Positions 1 through 7,239 of a DNA stretch of 9,611 bases are shown here, one piece after another. Each line of letters opens with the position of its first letter. Position 1 is the stretch's first letter. The DNA lies in assembly GCA_002506025.1 (NCBI GenBank), contig DAWS01000082.1, forward strand, positions 1 to 9,611. The letters are read 5' to 3'. Origin of the DNA: Euryarchaeota archaeon UBA111. Lineage in GTDB: Archaea; Thermoplasmatota; Poseidoniia; Poseidoniales; Poseidoniaceae. A program made the position numbers and the translations under genes. The notes beneath the pieces are model-generated. The model was given only the letters and a program-made list of their open reading frames with translations. It made no database searches and had not been told where the DNA came from.

Positions 1-802
1 CGACTGTGTTAACTGTTTCTTTACCGATATCCTTACCGATGTAGTGGGTCATTTCTGGGCCATCTTGTCTAGATATACAGATGTCTCCATCAAATAAATC
101 TCCGATGTAATACAGAACGGTAGACTCTGCAAGATGAGGCGAGTTGTTCTTCTCGGAAAGATGGGTCAACACTACATTACGAGTATTGCTTGTACAAACC
201 TCAGCTAAAAATTGGCCGGTTTGGTTATTCGATAAGTGACCACCTCTCCCTCGAATCCTCTCTTTTAGTGAATAAGGATAAGGGCCAGAGTCTAACTTTC
301 TCTCATCATAGTTTGCCTCAATTGAGATATGTTCACAACCATAGACGTGTTTGACAAGTTCGTCTGTCCATGAACCTAAATCAGTGATAATTGCCGCTCT
401 TTCTCCTCGATAACTGGCCACAAATGCAACATTGTCTGAGCCGGCATGCGGGACCGGAACTGGTAGAACAGTCAATTCATCCCCAATTCGTATCAAGTCT
501 AAGTGACCAAAGTAAGATGTGAGCATTGGGTCTAAGCCAAGTTCCATGGCAGTTCTCTCATTTGCTAGAATTTTTGTGCTCCATTTCTTTTGCGCTATTG
601 TCGCTCCACCGCCATGGTCGCCATGGTGATGGCTAAGTAAAACGCAATCGATTTCATCGGGTGCTATATTCAGCAATCCGAGACGTTTTTGTAACTGTGC
701 TCCACTAAATCCTTGGTCGATTAGCACCTTCACATCATCTGTTTCTAGTAGCGTTGAGTTGCCTCTGCTACCAGTTCCCAAATGAGTGATTCGCAATGAC
801 AT
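1..802 (-). CDS. YycJ/WalJ-type MBL-fold metallohydrolase (3' end off window)
   Basis: Reading leftward from ATG at 802-800 gives 267 uninterrupted codons that leave the window with no stop. The family is usually about 260-270 residues, so only the last few are probably missing. This is a metallo-beta-lactamase fold hydrolase of the YycJ/WalJ (VicX) group. Visible motifs are GSRGNST at residues 11-17, the two-metal motif HHHGDH at 58-63 (H58, H60, D62, H63), H119 in VPHAGSDN, D141 in TDLG, EANYD at 162-166, the family signature GPYPYSLK...GRGGHLSNNQ at about 173-194, and H214 in LTHLSEKNN. All expected metal ligands are present. Family members are linked to nuclease activity and to cell-wall/replication control in Firmicutes; the archaeal role is unknown. 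No signal peptide or Shine-Dalgarno is visible. No in-frame ATG lies just upstream, so the start is fairly secure. It is divergent from the giant TSP3 gene. Confidence 0.9.
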   Translation of the reverse strand, partial: MSLRITHLGTGSRGNSTLLETDDVKVLIDQGFSGAQLQKRLGLLNIAPDEIDCVLLSHHHGDHGGGATIAQKKWSTKILANERTAMELGLDPMLTSYFGHLDLIRIGDELTVLPVPVPHAGSDNVAFVASYRGERAAIITDLGSWTDELVKHVYGCEHISIEANYDERKLDSGPYPYSLKERIRGRGGHLSNNQTGQFLAEVCTSNTRNVVLTHLSEKNNSPHLAESTVLYYIGDLFDGDICISRQDGPEMTHYIGKDIGKETVNTV

Positions 803-999
803 GCTAACATCGTCATGGGAACGCGTAAAGGTATTGAACAAATCGCTATTTACATACATAGATAGTTAATTTTGTTAATATCTCATTGATTTTCGAAGTA
901 AAAATAATGATATTTTGTCGGAACATCACTCCATCATACTCTTAAGGGTAATCAGCGAGACACTAATTGCGAAGCATACACTATGTCTGAGGTGAACCT
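803..999. promoter_or_regulatory. AT-rich divergent intergenic region
   Basis: This 197-base gap separates the divergent hydrolase gene and the giant surface-protein gene, so it must hold promoters for both. Its AT-rich core is at about 843-916. It contains a tandem GTTAAT pair (865-870 and 874-879) and a perfect inverted repeat AAAATA-atga-TATTTT (901-916). Either AT block could serve as a TATA element, but neither is a clean archaeal BRE/TATA consensus, so I do not name a start site. If 901-916 were the box for the giant gene, its transcript would have a leader of roughly 60 bases, which fits the presence of a Shine-Dalgarno on that gene. No convincing ORF or RNA gene is seen. Confidence 0.45.
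989..995 (+). promoter_or_regulatory. Shine-Dalgarno GAGGTGA that fixes the GTG start
   Basis: GAGGTGA lies 4 bases before the GTG at 1000 and matches seven bases of the consensus AGGAGGTGAT, complementary to the archaeal and bacterial 16S tail. It selects the GTG at 1000. The nearby ATG at 983 and GTG at 993 are both out of frame with the long reading frame. This is one of only two clear ribosome binding sites in the window. Confidence 0.8.
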
Positions 1000-3900
1000 G
1001 TGCGGAGAAGTCAATCTACCCTGTTAACAACACTCGCAGTGGTGATAAGTCTTCTGTTTATGTCACAGTTTCCAGCCATTTCACCGGTTTCAAATGTCCA
1101 CCCAGATGATACTGACCAAGAGCGTCCACCTACCACCGATTCAGATGGTGACGGAATTCCAGATGTCCATGAAAATCTGTTTACTGAGTGGGTAAACGGA
1201 ACCACCGTTGACGGTCGAGGCTTTGCTATGGAAGGTCTGAACAAGGACGATGCATCTGATGCCACATTGGATAATGATTTAGACGGACTAAATGCCACTG
1301 AGGAATATTGTTGGCCCTATCCAGCAGAATGTACCGACCCAGGTTTCCTCAGAGGCCTGACAGGGGTTGTCGATGGTGAAGGCTTCAGGTCATATCTCGA
1401 TCCGAGAAAATCTGATACGGATGGCGATGGCATGCCTGATGGATATGAAGCATACATGTGTTTGAGAATCGGAGGTTTCGATGTATTTGCTCAACGCTAT
1501 ACTTGCGATGATTTTGATCCACTGAATGCCAGCGATGCTACCAAGGACATAGACATGGATGGTTTCGATGTCAATCGAGATGGCATCATGAATCAAAATG
1601 AATGGTACACATCTAGTGAAGAGTATATTCATGGTGCACCAGCAAACCACACCACCGAACTAGACGGTCTATGGTGTAGCGCAACTTTGCCAGAAGGTGC
1701 TTTGCTGACGAATTGGCCCTTTATTCCAACCGGCACTAACGCAACATTCCAGAACTTGTTGTCTGCCTGCACAAATTCGGAGTCTCCAGTTGGTGAAGAT
1801 TTGTGGTTAGGTACAGATCCGCTGTTAAAGGACTCTGACCGATATACTTGGGATGGATTTTCAATAAGAAGTTTATATCCTTCATTTGGTGATGGCATAC
1901 CAGATGGCTGGGAAGTGCACTTTGGCTTAGACCCTCTAAATCGAAGTAGTGCCCTAGCAGATGAAGATTTTGATGGCTGGGATGCTAACCGAGATGGGGT
2001 TCTATCTCCCGATGTAAGCAGGACTGAAACGGCTCTTGCTCTGGGTGAGCAGCTATCTAATATCGAAGAATACAAGATCTATTTTGACGATGGGAACAAA
2101 GTAATTGCCGGTCTAAAATCTATTGAACTCGGGTCGGAATCATCTACTTTGATTCAATATCCGATATCATTTGCTACATCAGGTGATGGAATCAGTGTCA
2201 TGCACCACGATGTCAGAGCCATGGATTCGGTTGATTCAACACTTTATGTGACCACAAAGTATGGGATAACCGTTATTGACACCACAAGTCAATCTAGTAA
2301 TGATTACTGGATGCCACAAGGAGTTATTTTGTATGATGCAGAATTATTGTATGATTCGGACGATGAACTCTACGCAATTTCAGTTGCTTCTAATTTTGGT
2401 TTAGGAGTCGGACGTATTTTGAATGATGGTTCGATAGAAGGCGCTCAAGCATGGGATTGGTCATTATCAGAACCAATATTGGAAATTGAAGAATTGAAAG
2501 TAAATAGCCCGAATAACCAGATTATTGGCCTTGGTGTTGCCGGTGTTGGTAATGTTTTCGAGATAAGTAACTCTGGGCTAATTGAAGAGATTCACGCCGT
2601 CAGTGATGCAGTTGTCAATCAGTTGTTCAATGGTAATGCCACAGTGACAGATATAGAGCACGGTCTGGCTGATGGTAATCTGACTTTATTCATTGCTACT
2701 GATAGAGGCCTGTTGATTTCTGAAACAAATTCAGGCAGGGATGGAGATTCGGCAGACTGGAGATTTTATTTTACTACTGAAGACACCGGGATTTTTGCCT
2801 CAATCAACGAATTGAGAACCTTGCCGATTGGTAGCGATGAAAATCCTGCGGAAATCAGAGACATACACTTAGACGGTCCATCCACAGATAATCCTCAGGT
2901 GCTATGGTTTGGAACTCCCTCAGGACTTCACCAGATGAGGCTAATCGACGGTGTGATAAGTCATAGTGGACTGCTCGAAAACCCAGGTTCAGAGGAAATT
3001 AGCACTAGAGACATCAACAATATCAGAGCAATTCATACCACTGGACAGCAAATTATACTGGGTTCTAATGCCGGAACATGGATGGTCTCAGGTGATTACT
3101 CAAACGTTTACGAAATCGCTGAACAAGAGCTTATACCAGGCTATGTAAGCGAGGTTATTACCATTGGTGAGGCCAACAACATGACCGTTTTCGGTGCTGC
3201 TGAACCTGGCGAATTTTCTAACTTAGAGTTAATGAACCCAAAGTCAAATGATTCAGATAGTGACGGTATGCCTGACGGTTGGGAAATTGGTAATGGCTTA
3301 GACCCAACAGATCCTTGGGACGCCTTGCTAGATTTCGACTTTGATGGCTTAGATTTAGATCAGTCTGGTGACGGCATATATGAGCGCTTGTGGACAAATC
3401 TGGATGAATTTAGGTATACTCAGCGAACTGAAGGAGGCTACAATTCAACCAATCCAAACATTGGCGATACAGACGGTGATGGGCTAACTGATGGTCAGGA
3501 ATACTTTGGTTTCTTCTTTGAAAGTAGTAATCTGTGGTGTTATTACAATGTTCAACTAGAGTACATCTGCGATAGTCAAATCGGGGCAGCAGCGAACCAA
3601 ACTTATCTCGAATCTTCAATTGCCGATGTCGGTACTGACCCAACCAATCATGACAGTGATGGTGACGGGATGCCTGATGGTTGGGAAATTGAGCATAGGC
3701 GATGGGTTGGATCAACCTACACTGGTGGAAATAATTGGTCTTTGGACCCAAACCGTCCTGAGGATGCTACATGGGATGCCGATGGGGATGGGCTGCAGAA
3801 TTTATGTGAGTATCAATGGAGTCAATTAAAGTATGACGCAATGCAAGGTTTGCTACTAGAATCTCATGGTGAAAATGTCTCAAATGCTGAGAATTGGACG

Positions 3901-6744
3901 GAGTCAGATCCCAACAACATTGACTCGGATGGTGACACATTACCAGACGGCTGGGAGGCATCTTATTCTTGTTCTTGGGCTGCTAATAGGGCAGGGATTA
4001 ATCCTCTAAACGGTTCTGATGCGCTTAACAATCCCGACAACGATGGTTTTGATATCAACCGAGACGGTATTCTTCAGCCCAATGAAGCGTTTGTCAACTA
4101 CCTTGAGTATCACCTGCGTGATGATTTATTCAATCTAGAGAATCCGGTCGACTTCGATAACCTACCATTCGGATTTTCAACTGACTTGTTTGATAATATA
4201 GGCGCAAATGGTAATCCTGAAGCCTCTTATTCACAACGTGCTGCAGGTTCTTATTTAGCAGCACAAAACTCCCTAGATGCCGGTGCAGCAGATCCTCTTG
4301 ACTCAGATTCTGATGAGGATGGTATGCCTGACGGTTGGGAAATTTGGTTCTCACGTTGGGATATTTTGCAAGATGAGTGGACGCTAAACCCATTACAACC
4401 TGCTGACAGGTGGCAAGATGCAGATGATGACGGCATGACAAATTGGGAGGAATATAATGCAATCGACCCATTGCTTACTGAAACGGATGCTAATCGCAGT
4501 TCACCTAAATGGTTTGTAACAACCATCGGTAGTGCATATACATTCCAAGCTTGGGCGGGAATCGACACAGACTTGTCATTCGGTTCATTCGTCAACGCCA
4601 CTCAAAGAAACCTTACTGGGATAACTGGTGATCCAAATAATGTCGACACTGATGGTGACGGGATAATTGATGGTGTCGAGTTATTATTTACCACATGGAA
4701 TTCTTCTGCGCAGACTTGGACACTCAACCCATTAACACCTGGCGACGGACTGTTTGATTCAGATGAGGATGGTTTGGTTGATATCCAAGAATTCGCGCTT
4801 GTCACATCGAATCCAGATAATGGTATTGAACATCCTTCAGACGCCCCGCTACTCCATATTGACGGGGATCTGCTTCAACCTACTGAAAAGACTCAGCGGA
4901 TGTTTAACATGCTAATATCAAAAGAAACTAGAGGCAAACGTTTGCTTAATGACTTCAATGATTGGCAAAATGGTGAACCTGCTAATGCATTTATTTCGAT
5001 ACTAATGGGAATAACTGACCCAACCAATCCGGATACAGATGGCGATGGCATGTATGACGGATTCGAGTATTGGTTCGCCGAGTGGGATTTAGAAAATAAT
5101 CTGTGGAGTATCAATCCACTTATTGATGGCGATGTGCTATTAGACACTGATGGCGATAGTTTTGATTGCGATGGTGATGGCAATATTTCGCTTGATGAGC
5201 GGTTTTCTAACCTAAGAGAATGGGAATCGCGGACATGGGGCAAATACTCCGAACGTAACACCATACCACAAGAGGTCGGAATTCTAAGTTTTGGAGATGA
5301 TGCAGTTAATGCTTATATCGAAGAATTAGGCTATACTTATTTTGAAGCAACTGAGGCGCTATACAATGATTTTGCCTCTAAAAGTCCGGAAAGTGCCGAT
5401 CGGATGCAGAGAATAAACTCCTACGATGAAAATAATTTCAATCGCACACTAATTGGTGTTGCTGACCCCACCAGTAGTGATTCAGATGGCGATTCTATAC
5501 CTGACGGCTGGGAATATTGTTATGCAATCTATGGCATGCCAGATGTGACTACACAGAATCATTGGGCAGCGAATCCAATAAATCCACATGATGTAAATTA
5601 TGATGGTGACAGTGATGGTTGGTATGACCGAAATGCCGTCGACATTCCTGCAGAACAGGGAACATGGGATGACCGTAACTTCATCAATAGTGGAGTTATT
5701 ATTCAGCCCGGTCCCGGTTCTCTACCATTTACGAACCTGATGGAATGGAATAACAACACACGACCGGATTTGAATGACACAGACGGAGATTCAGTAACTT
5801 GGCTGACTCAGGTAGTTAATGGTGTAGTTGTATCCCATCAAATCGATTACAACCTAAGCGATGGTCGTGAAGTATTCAAGTATGGTATTAATCCGACCGA
5901 CAATGATACTGACGGCGATATGTTGCCTGATTGGTATGAATACAAAGTGGCTTGGAATGAGTCCAACGACAATTTTTCCTCTTATCTGCAAATAAAAGTT
6001 GTCTGGATTGATTCTTTGACCGGAGGCGAATGTGATACCAATACTGTATCATGTCTGCCATTATCATCTGATTCTAGTACCCTGTCAAGACCAGAATTAG
6101 AATACACTTGGTTTACTCTCGACCCAGCAGACCCAGTGGATGCAAACTACGACCCCGACAATGATGGCAATTATGATTGTTCAGGAGCTGGTTGTAGCTA
6201 TGAACCATACACTAATTTCCAAGAGTTCTACATGATAACCGATGAAGATCTGACATCACCAAACGCAGTCAGACTGGCGCCCTTGGTTTATCAAGGAAGT
6301 CCGGTGGAGGAATGGTGGCAGTTTAGAGGTTACACACTTGGCCTGGGTGAACCCTCTGAAGCATCAACAAATTATCTGAAAATGGACAAGCAATCCGCTA
6401 CCGACTTTAGGTATGTGCTCATAATTGATGATAATGACAATGACTTCCTGACGCTAGACTCAACCGATGATGAAACCATGGTCTCAGGTGCTCAAACTGA
6501 TCAATGGGAGATATACTATGCAAGTTCTCCACAAACTGCGCCTGTTCGAGCAGTCGGAGAACATGAACTAGGATGGTATATGATGGACTTTGATGATGAT
6601 CATTTAGCCGAGGGTAGCAGCCCAATCAACTGGGATACAGATGGAGATTGGATAGTCGACTGGTTTGAAGTTAATGATGATGAGGAGGATGGCTTACGGG
6701 GTGACTCTTCACCGATACGCTATGACTCTAGACAGACTGGCTGA
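1000..6744 (+). CDS. Giant secreted TSP3-repeat protein with internal beta-propeller
   Basis: This is a 1914-residue predicted extracellular protein. An N-terminal signal peptide is visible: MRRSQS followed by a hydrophobic stretch to about residue 30. Calcium-loop motifs of the thrombospondin type 3 kind (DxDxDG..PDGWE) occur at about residues 47, 139, 297, 751, 823, 885, 975, 1105, 1216, 1345, 1494, 1636 and 1879, with degenerate partners between them. Residues about 385-745 lack these loops and instead carry seven or so spaced beta-rich segments such as LYVTTKYGITVID (about 415), LFIATDRGLLIS (about 563) and VLWFGTPSGLHQM (about 634), which fits a beta-propeller. There are 16 cysteines, often in close pairs (CWPYPAEC, CDTNTVSC, CSGAGC), and 28 N-x-S/T sequons, which fits an oxidised, glycosylated surface location. 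No C-terminal membrane helix or sorting motif is seen; the protein ends GDSSPIRYDSRQTG. The role is unknown. Adhesion, a surface layer or binding of polymeric substrate are guesses. It is the first gene of an apparent three-gene operon. Confidence 0.9.
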   Translation: MRRSQSTLLTTLAVVISLLFMSQFPAISPVSNVHPDDTDQERPPTTDSDGDGIPDVHENLFTEWVNGTTVDGRGFAMEGLNKDDASDATLDNDLDGLNATEEYCWPYPAECTDPGFLRGLTGVVDGEGFRSYLDPRKSDTDGDGMPDGYEAYMCLRIGGFDVFAQRYTCDDFDPLNASDATKDIDMDGFDVNRDGIMNQNEWYTSSEEYIHGAPANHTTELDGLWCSATLPEGALLTNWPFIPTGTNATFQNLLSACTNSESPVGEDLWLGTDPLLKDSDRYTWDGFSIRSLYPSFGDGIPDGWEVHFGLDPLNRSSALADEDFDGWDANRDGVLSPDVSRTETALALGEQLSNIEEYKIYFDDGNKVIAGLKSIELGSESSTLIQYPISFATSGDGISVMHHDVRAMDSVDSTLYVTTKYGITVIDTTSQSSNDYWMPQGVILYDAELLYDSDDELYAISVASNFGLGVGRILNDGSIEGAQAWDWSLSEPILEIEELKVNSPNNQIIGLGVAGVGNVFEISNSGLIEEIHAVSDAVVNQLFNGNATVTDIEHGLADGNLTLFIATDRGLLISETNSGRDGDSADWRFYFTTEDTGIFASINELRTLPIGSDENPAEIRDIHLDGPSTDNPQVLWFGTPSGLHQMRLIDGVISHSGLLENPGSEEISTRDINNIRAIHTTGQQIILGSNAGTWMVSGDYSNVYEIAEQELIPGYVSEVITIGEANNMTVFGAAEPGEFSNLELMNPKSNDSDSDGMPDGWEIGNGLDPTDPWDALLDFDFDGLDLDQSGDGIYERLWTNLDEFRYTQRTEGGYNSTNPNIGDTDGDGLTDGQEYFGFFFESSNLWCYYNVQLEYICDSQIGAAANQTYLESSIADVGTDPTNHDSDGDGMPDGWEIEHRRWVGSTYTGGNNWSLDPNRPEDATWDADGDGLQNLCEYQWSQLKYDAMQGLLLESHGENVSNAENWTESDPNNIDSDGDTLPDGWEASYSCSWAANRAGINPLNGSDALNNPDNDGFDINRDGILQPNEAFVNYLEYHLRDDLFNLENPVDFDNLPFGFSTDLFDNIGANGNPEASYSQRAAGSYLAAQNSLDAGAADPLDSDSDEDGMPDGWEIWFSRWDILQDEWTLNPLQPADRWQDADDDGMTNWEEYNAIDPLLTETDANRSSPKWFVTTIGSAYTFQAWAGIDTDLSFGSFVNATQRNLTGITGDPNNVDTDGDGIIDGVELLFTTWNSSAQTWTLNPLTPGDGLFDSDEDGLVDIQEFALVTSNPDNGIEHPSDAPLLHIDGDLLQPTEKTQRMFNMLISKETRGKRLLNDFNDWQNGEPANAFISILMGITDPTNPDTDGDGMYDGFEYWFAEWDLENNLWSINPLIDGDVLLDTDGDSFDCDGDGNISLDERFSNLREWESRTWGKYSERNTIPQEVGILSFGDDAVNAYIEELGYTYFEATEALYNDFASKSPESADRMQRINSYDENNFNRTLIGVADPTSSDSDGDSIPDGWEYCYAIYGMPDVTTQNHWAANPINPHDVNYDGDSDGWYDRNAVDIPAEQGTWDDRNFINSGVIIQPGPGSLPFTNLMEWNNNTRPDLNDTDGDSVTWLTQVVNGVVVSHQIDYNLSDGREVFKYGINPTDNDTDGDMLPDWYEYKVAWNESNDNFSSYLQIKVVWIDSLTGGECDTNTVSCLPLSSDSSTLSRPELEYTWFTLDPADPVDANYDPDNDGNYDCSGAGCSYEPYTNFQEFYMITDEDLTSPNAVRLAPLVYQGSPVEEWWQFRGYTLGLGEPSEASTNYLKMDKQSATDFRYVLIIDDNDNDFLTLDSTDDETMVSGAQTDQWEIYYASSPQTAPVRAVGEHELGWYMMDFDDDHLAEGSSPINWDTDGDWIVDWFEVNDDEEDGLRGDSSPIRYDSRQTG
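3250..6670 (+). repeat. Tandem paired TSP3 calcium-loop modules in the giant gene
   Basis: From residue 751 to about 1890 the giant protein repeats a module of about 90-150 residues. Each unit begins with a strong loop of the DSDGDGMPDGWE type, then about 30 residues rich in Trp and aromatics, then a W.LNP..P.D motif (for example WTLNPLQPADR, WTLNPLTPGDG, WSINPLIDGDV), and ends with a second loop (DADDDGMTNWEEY, DSDEDGLVDIQEF). Starts are near residues 751, 885, 975, 1105, 1216, 1345, 1494 and 1636. The first 360 residues contain related but more degenerate units. The repeats are clear at protein level but diverged in DNA, which suggests old duplications. Confidence 0.8.
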
Positions 6745-6746
6745 GC

Positions 6747-7205
6747 ATGGGTAGTGTTAATTTGTCTGAAGAAGCCATTGACGGACTTGTAACCTTGCAG
6801 GAGCGTATGGTCAATCTAATCAAACAACTAAACATGCCGCTGGTTGAAGTGAGCATGGTTATTCAAAATATGATTAGCCCAATGCTAGAATCACTGAACA
6901 AACATGCCGTTGAGAATGCACTTGAGTTGCCTGATAGGATAATGAATCAGTGGCCAATAGAAAAACCGATTCACGATGAGGTAAAATCCTCACTGGCAGT
7001 TGAGAAGATTTTGTCAGTGATAGACGAGGAGAGGATGGATATATTGGAAACACTAGTACGAGTCACCATGGTTGAAACCGAAATGATACTACTCGATGGT
7101 ATTGCGGCGCTACGAATGTGGGAGCATCTCGCTAGGACACAATTAGCAAATATCACCTCTCCCGGACAACTATTCTCGCCGATTGAAATACCCGAGGATT
7201 GGTAA
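6747..7205 (+). CDS. Orphan all-helical cytoplasmic protein
   Basis: This 152-residue protein belongs to no family that I recognise. It starts 2 bases after the TGA of the giant TSP3 gene and has no Shine-Dalgarno, so translation is probably coupled to that gene. The sequence is almost wholly helix-forming: rich in Leu, Ile, Met and Glu, with no Cys. Amphipathic stretches fall at about residues 5-60 and 80-135, and a Pro-containing break near 62-75 (ELPDR...WPIEKP) divides it into two helical hairpin-like halves. The tail (about 136-152) is Pro-rich and ends PEDW. There is no signal peptide or membrane segment, so it should remain in the cytoplasm although both neighbours are exported. It could be a regulator, chaperone or scaffold for synthesis of the giant protein, but nothing in the sequence shows this. 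Confidence 0.75.
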   Translation: MGSVNLSEEAIDGLVTLQERMVNLIKQLNMPLVEVSMVIQNMISPMLESLNKHAVENALELPDRIMNQWPIEKPIHDEVKSSLAVEKILSVIDEERMDILETLVRVTMVETEMILLDGIAALRMWEHLARTQLANITSPGQLFSPIEIPEDW

Positions 7206-7239
7206 CAACATTTTCAAAAGTAAAGCCCTGCGCTGTATC

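Noticed and set aside
603..634. Repetitive CCATGG/GGTGATGG pattern near 603-634
   Set aside because: It is explained by the codons for the conserved His/Gly-rich metal motif HHHGDHGGG of the hydrolase and is not a separate repeat.
2966..3829. Short plus-strand frames inside the giant gene at 2966-3148 and 3620-3829
   Set aside because: They lie wholly within the intact giant gene in another frame and have no recognisable protein features.
1011..5264. Several open minus-strand frames, many reading Ser/Pro-rich (PSPSxSE) across the giant gene
   Set aside because: They are antisense images of the repeated Asp-Gly calcium-loop codons. They share the repeat pattern of the sense gene and show no domain, start signal or independent support.
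6742..6749. Possible frameshift or stop readthrough joining the giant protein and the helical protein
   Set aside because: The downstream frame begins with its own ATG and encodes a helical, non-TSP3 protein without export features. Two coupled genes explain it better.
7183..7239. TTG start at 7183 that would extend the lipoprotein by 19 residues
   Set aside because: It would overlap the upstream gene and place a polar stretch before the signal peptide. ATG 7240 gives a standard lipoprotein signal with C23 in the lipobox.
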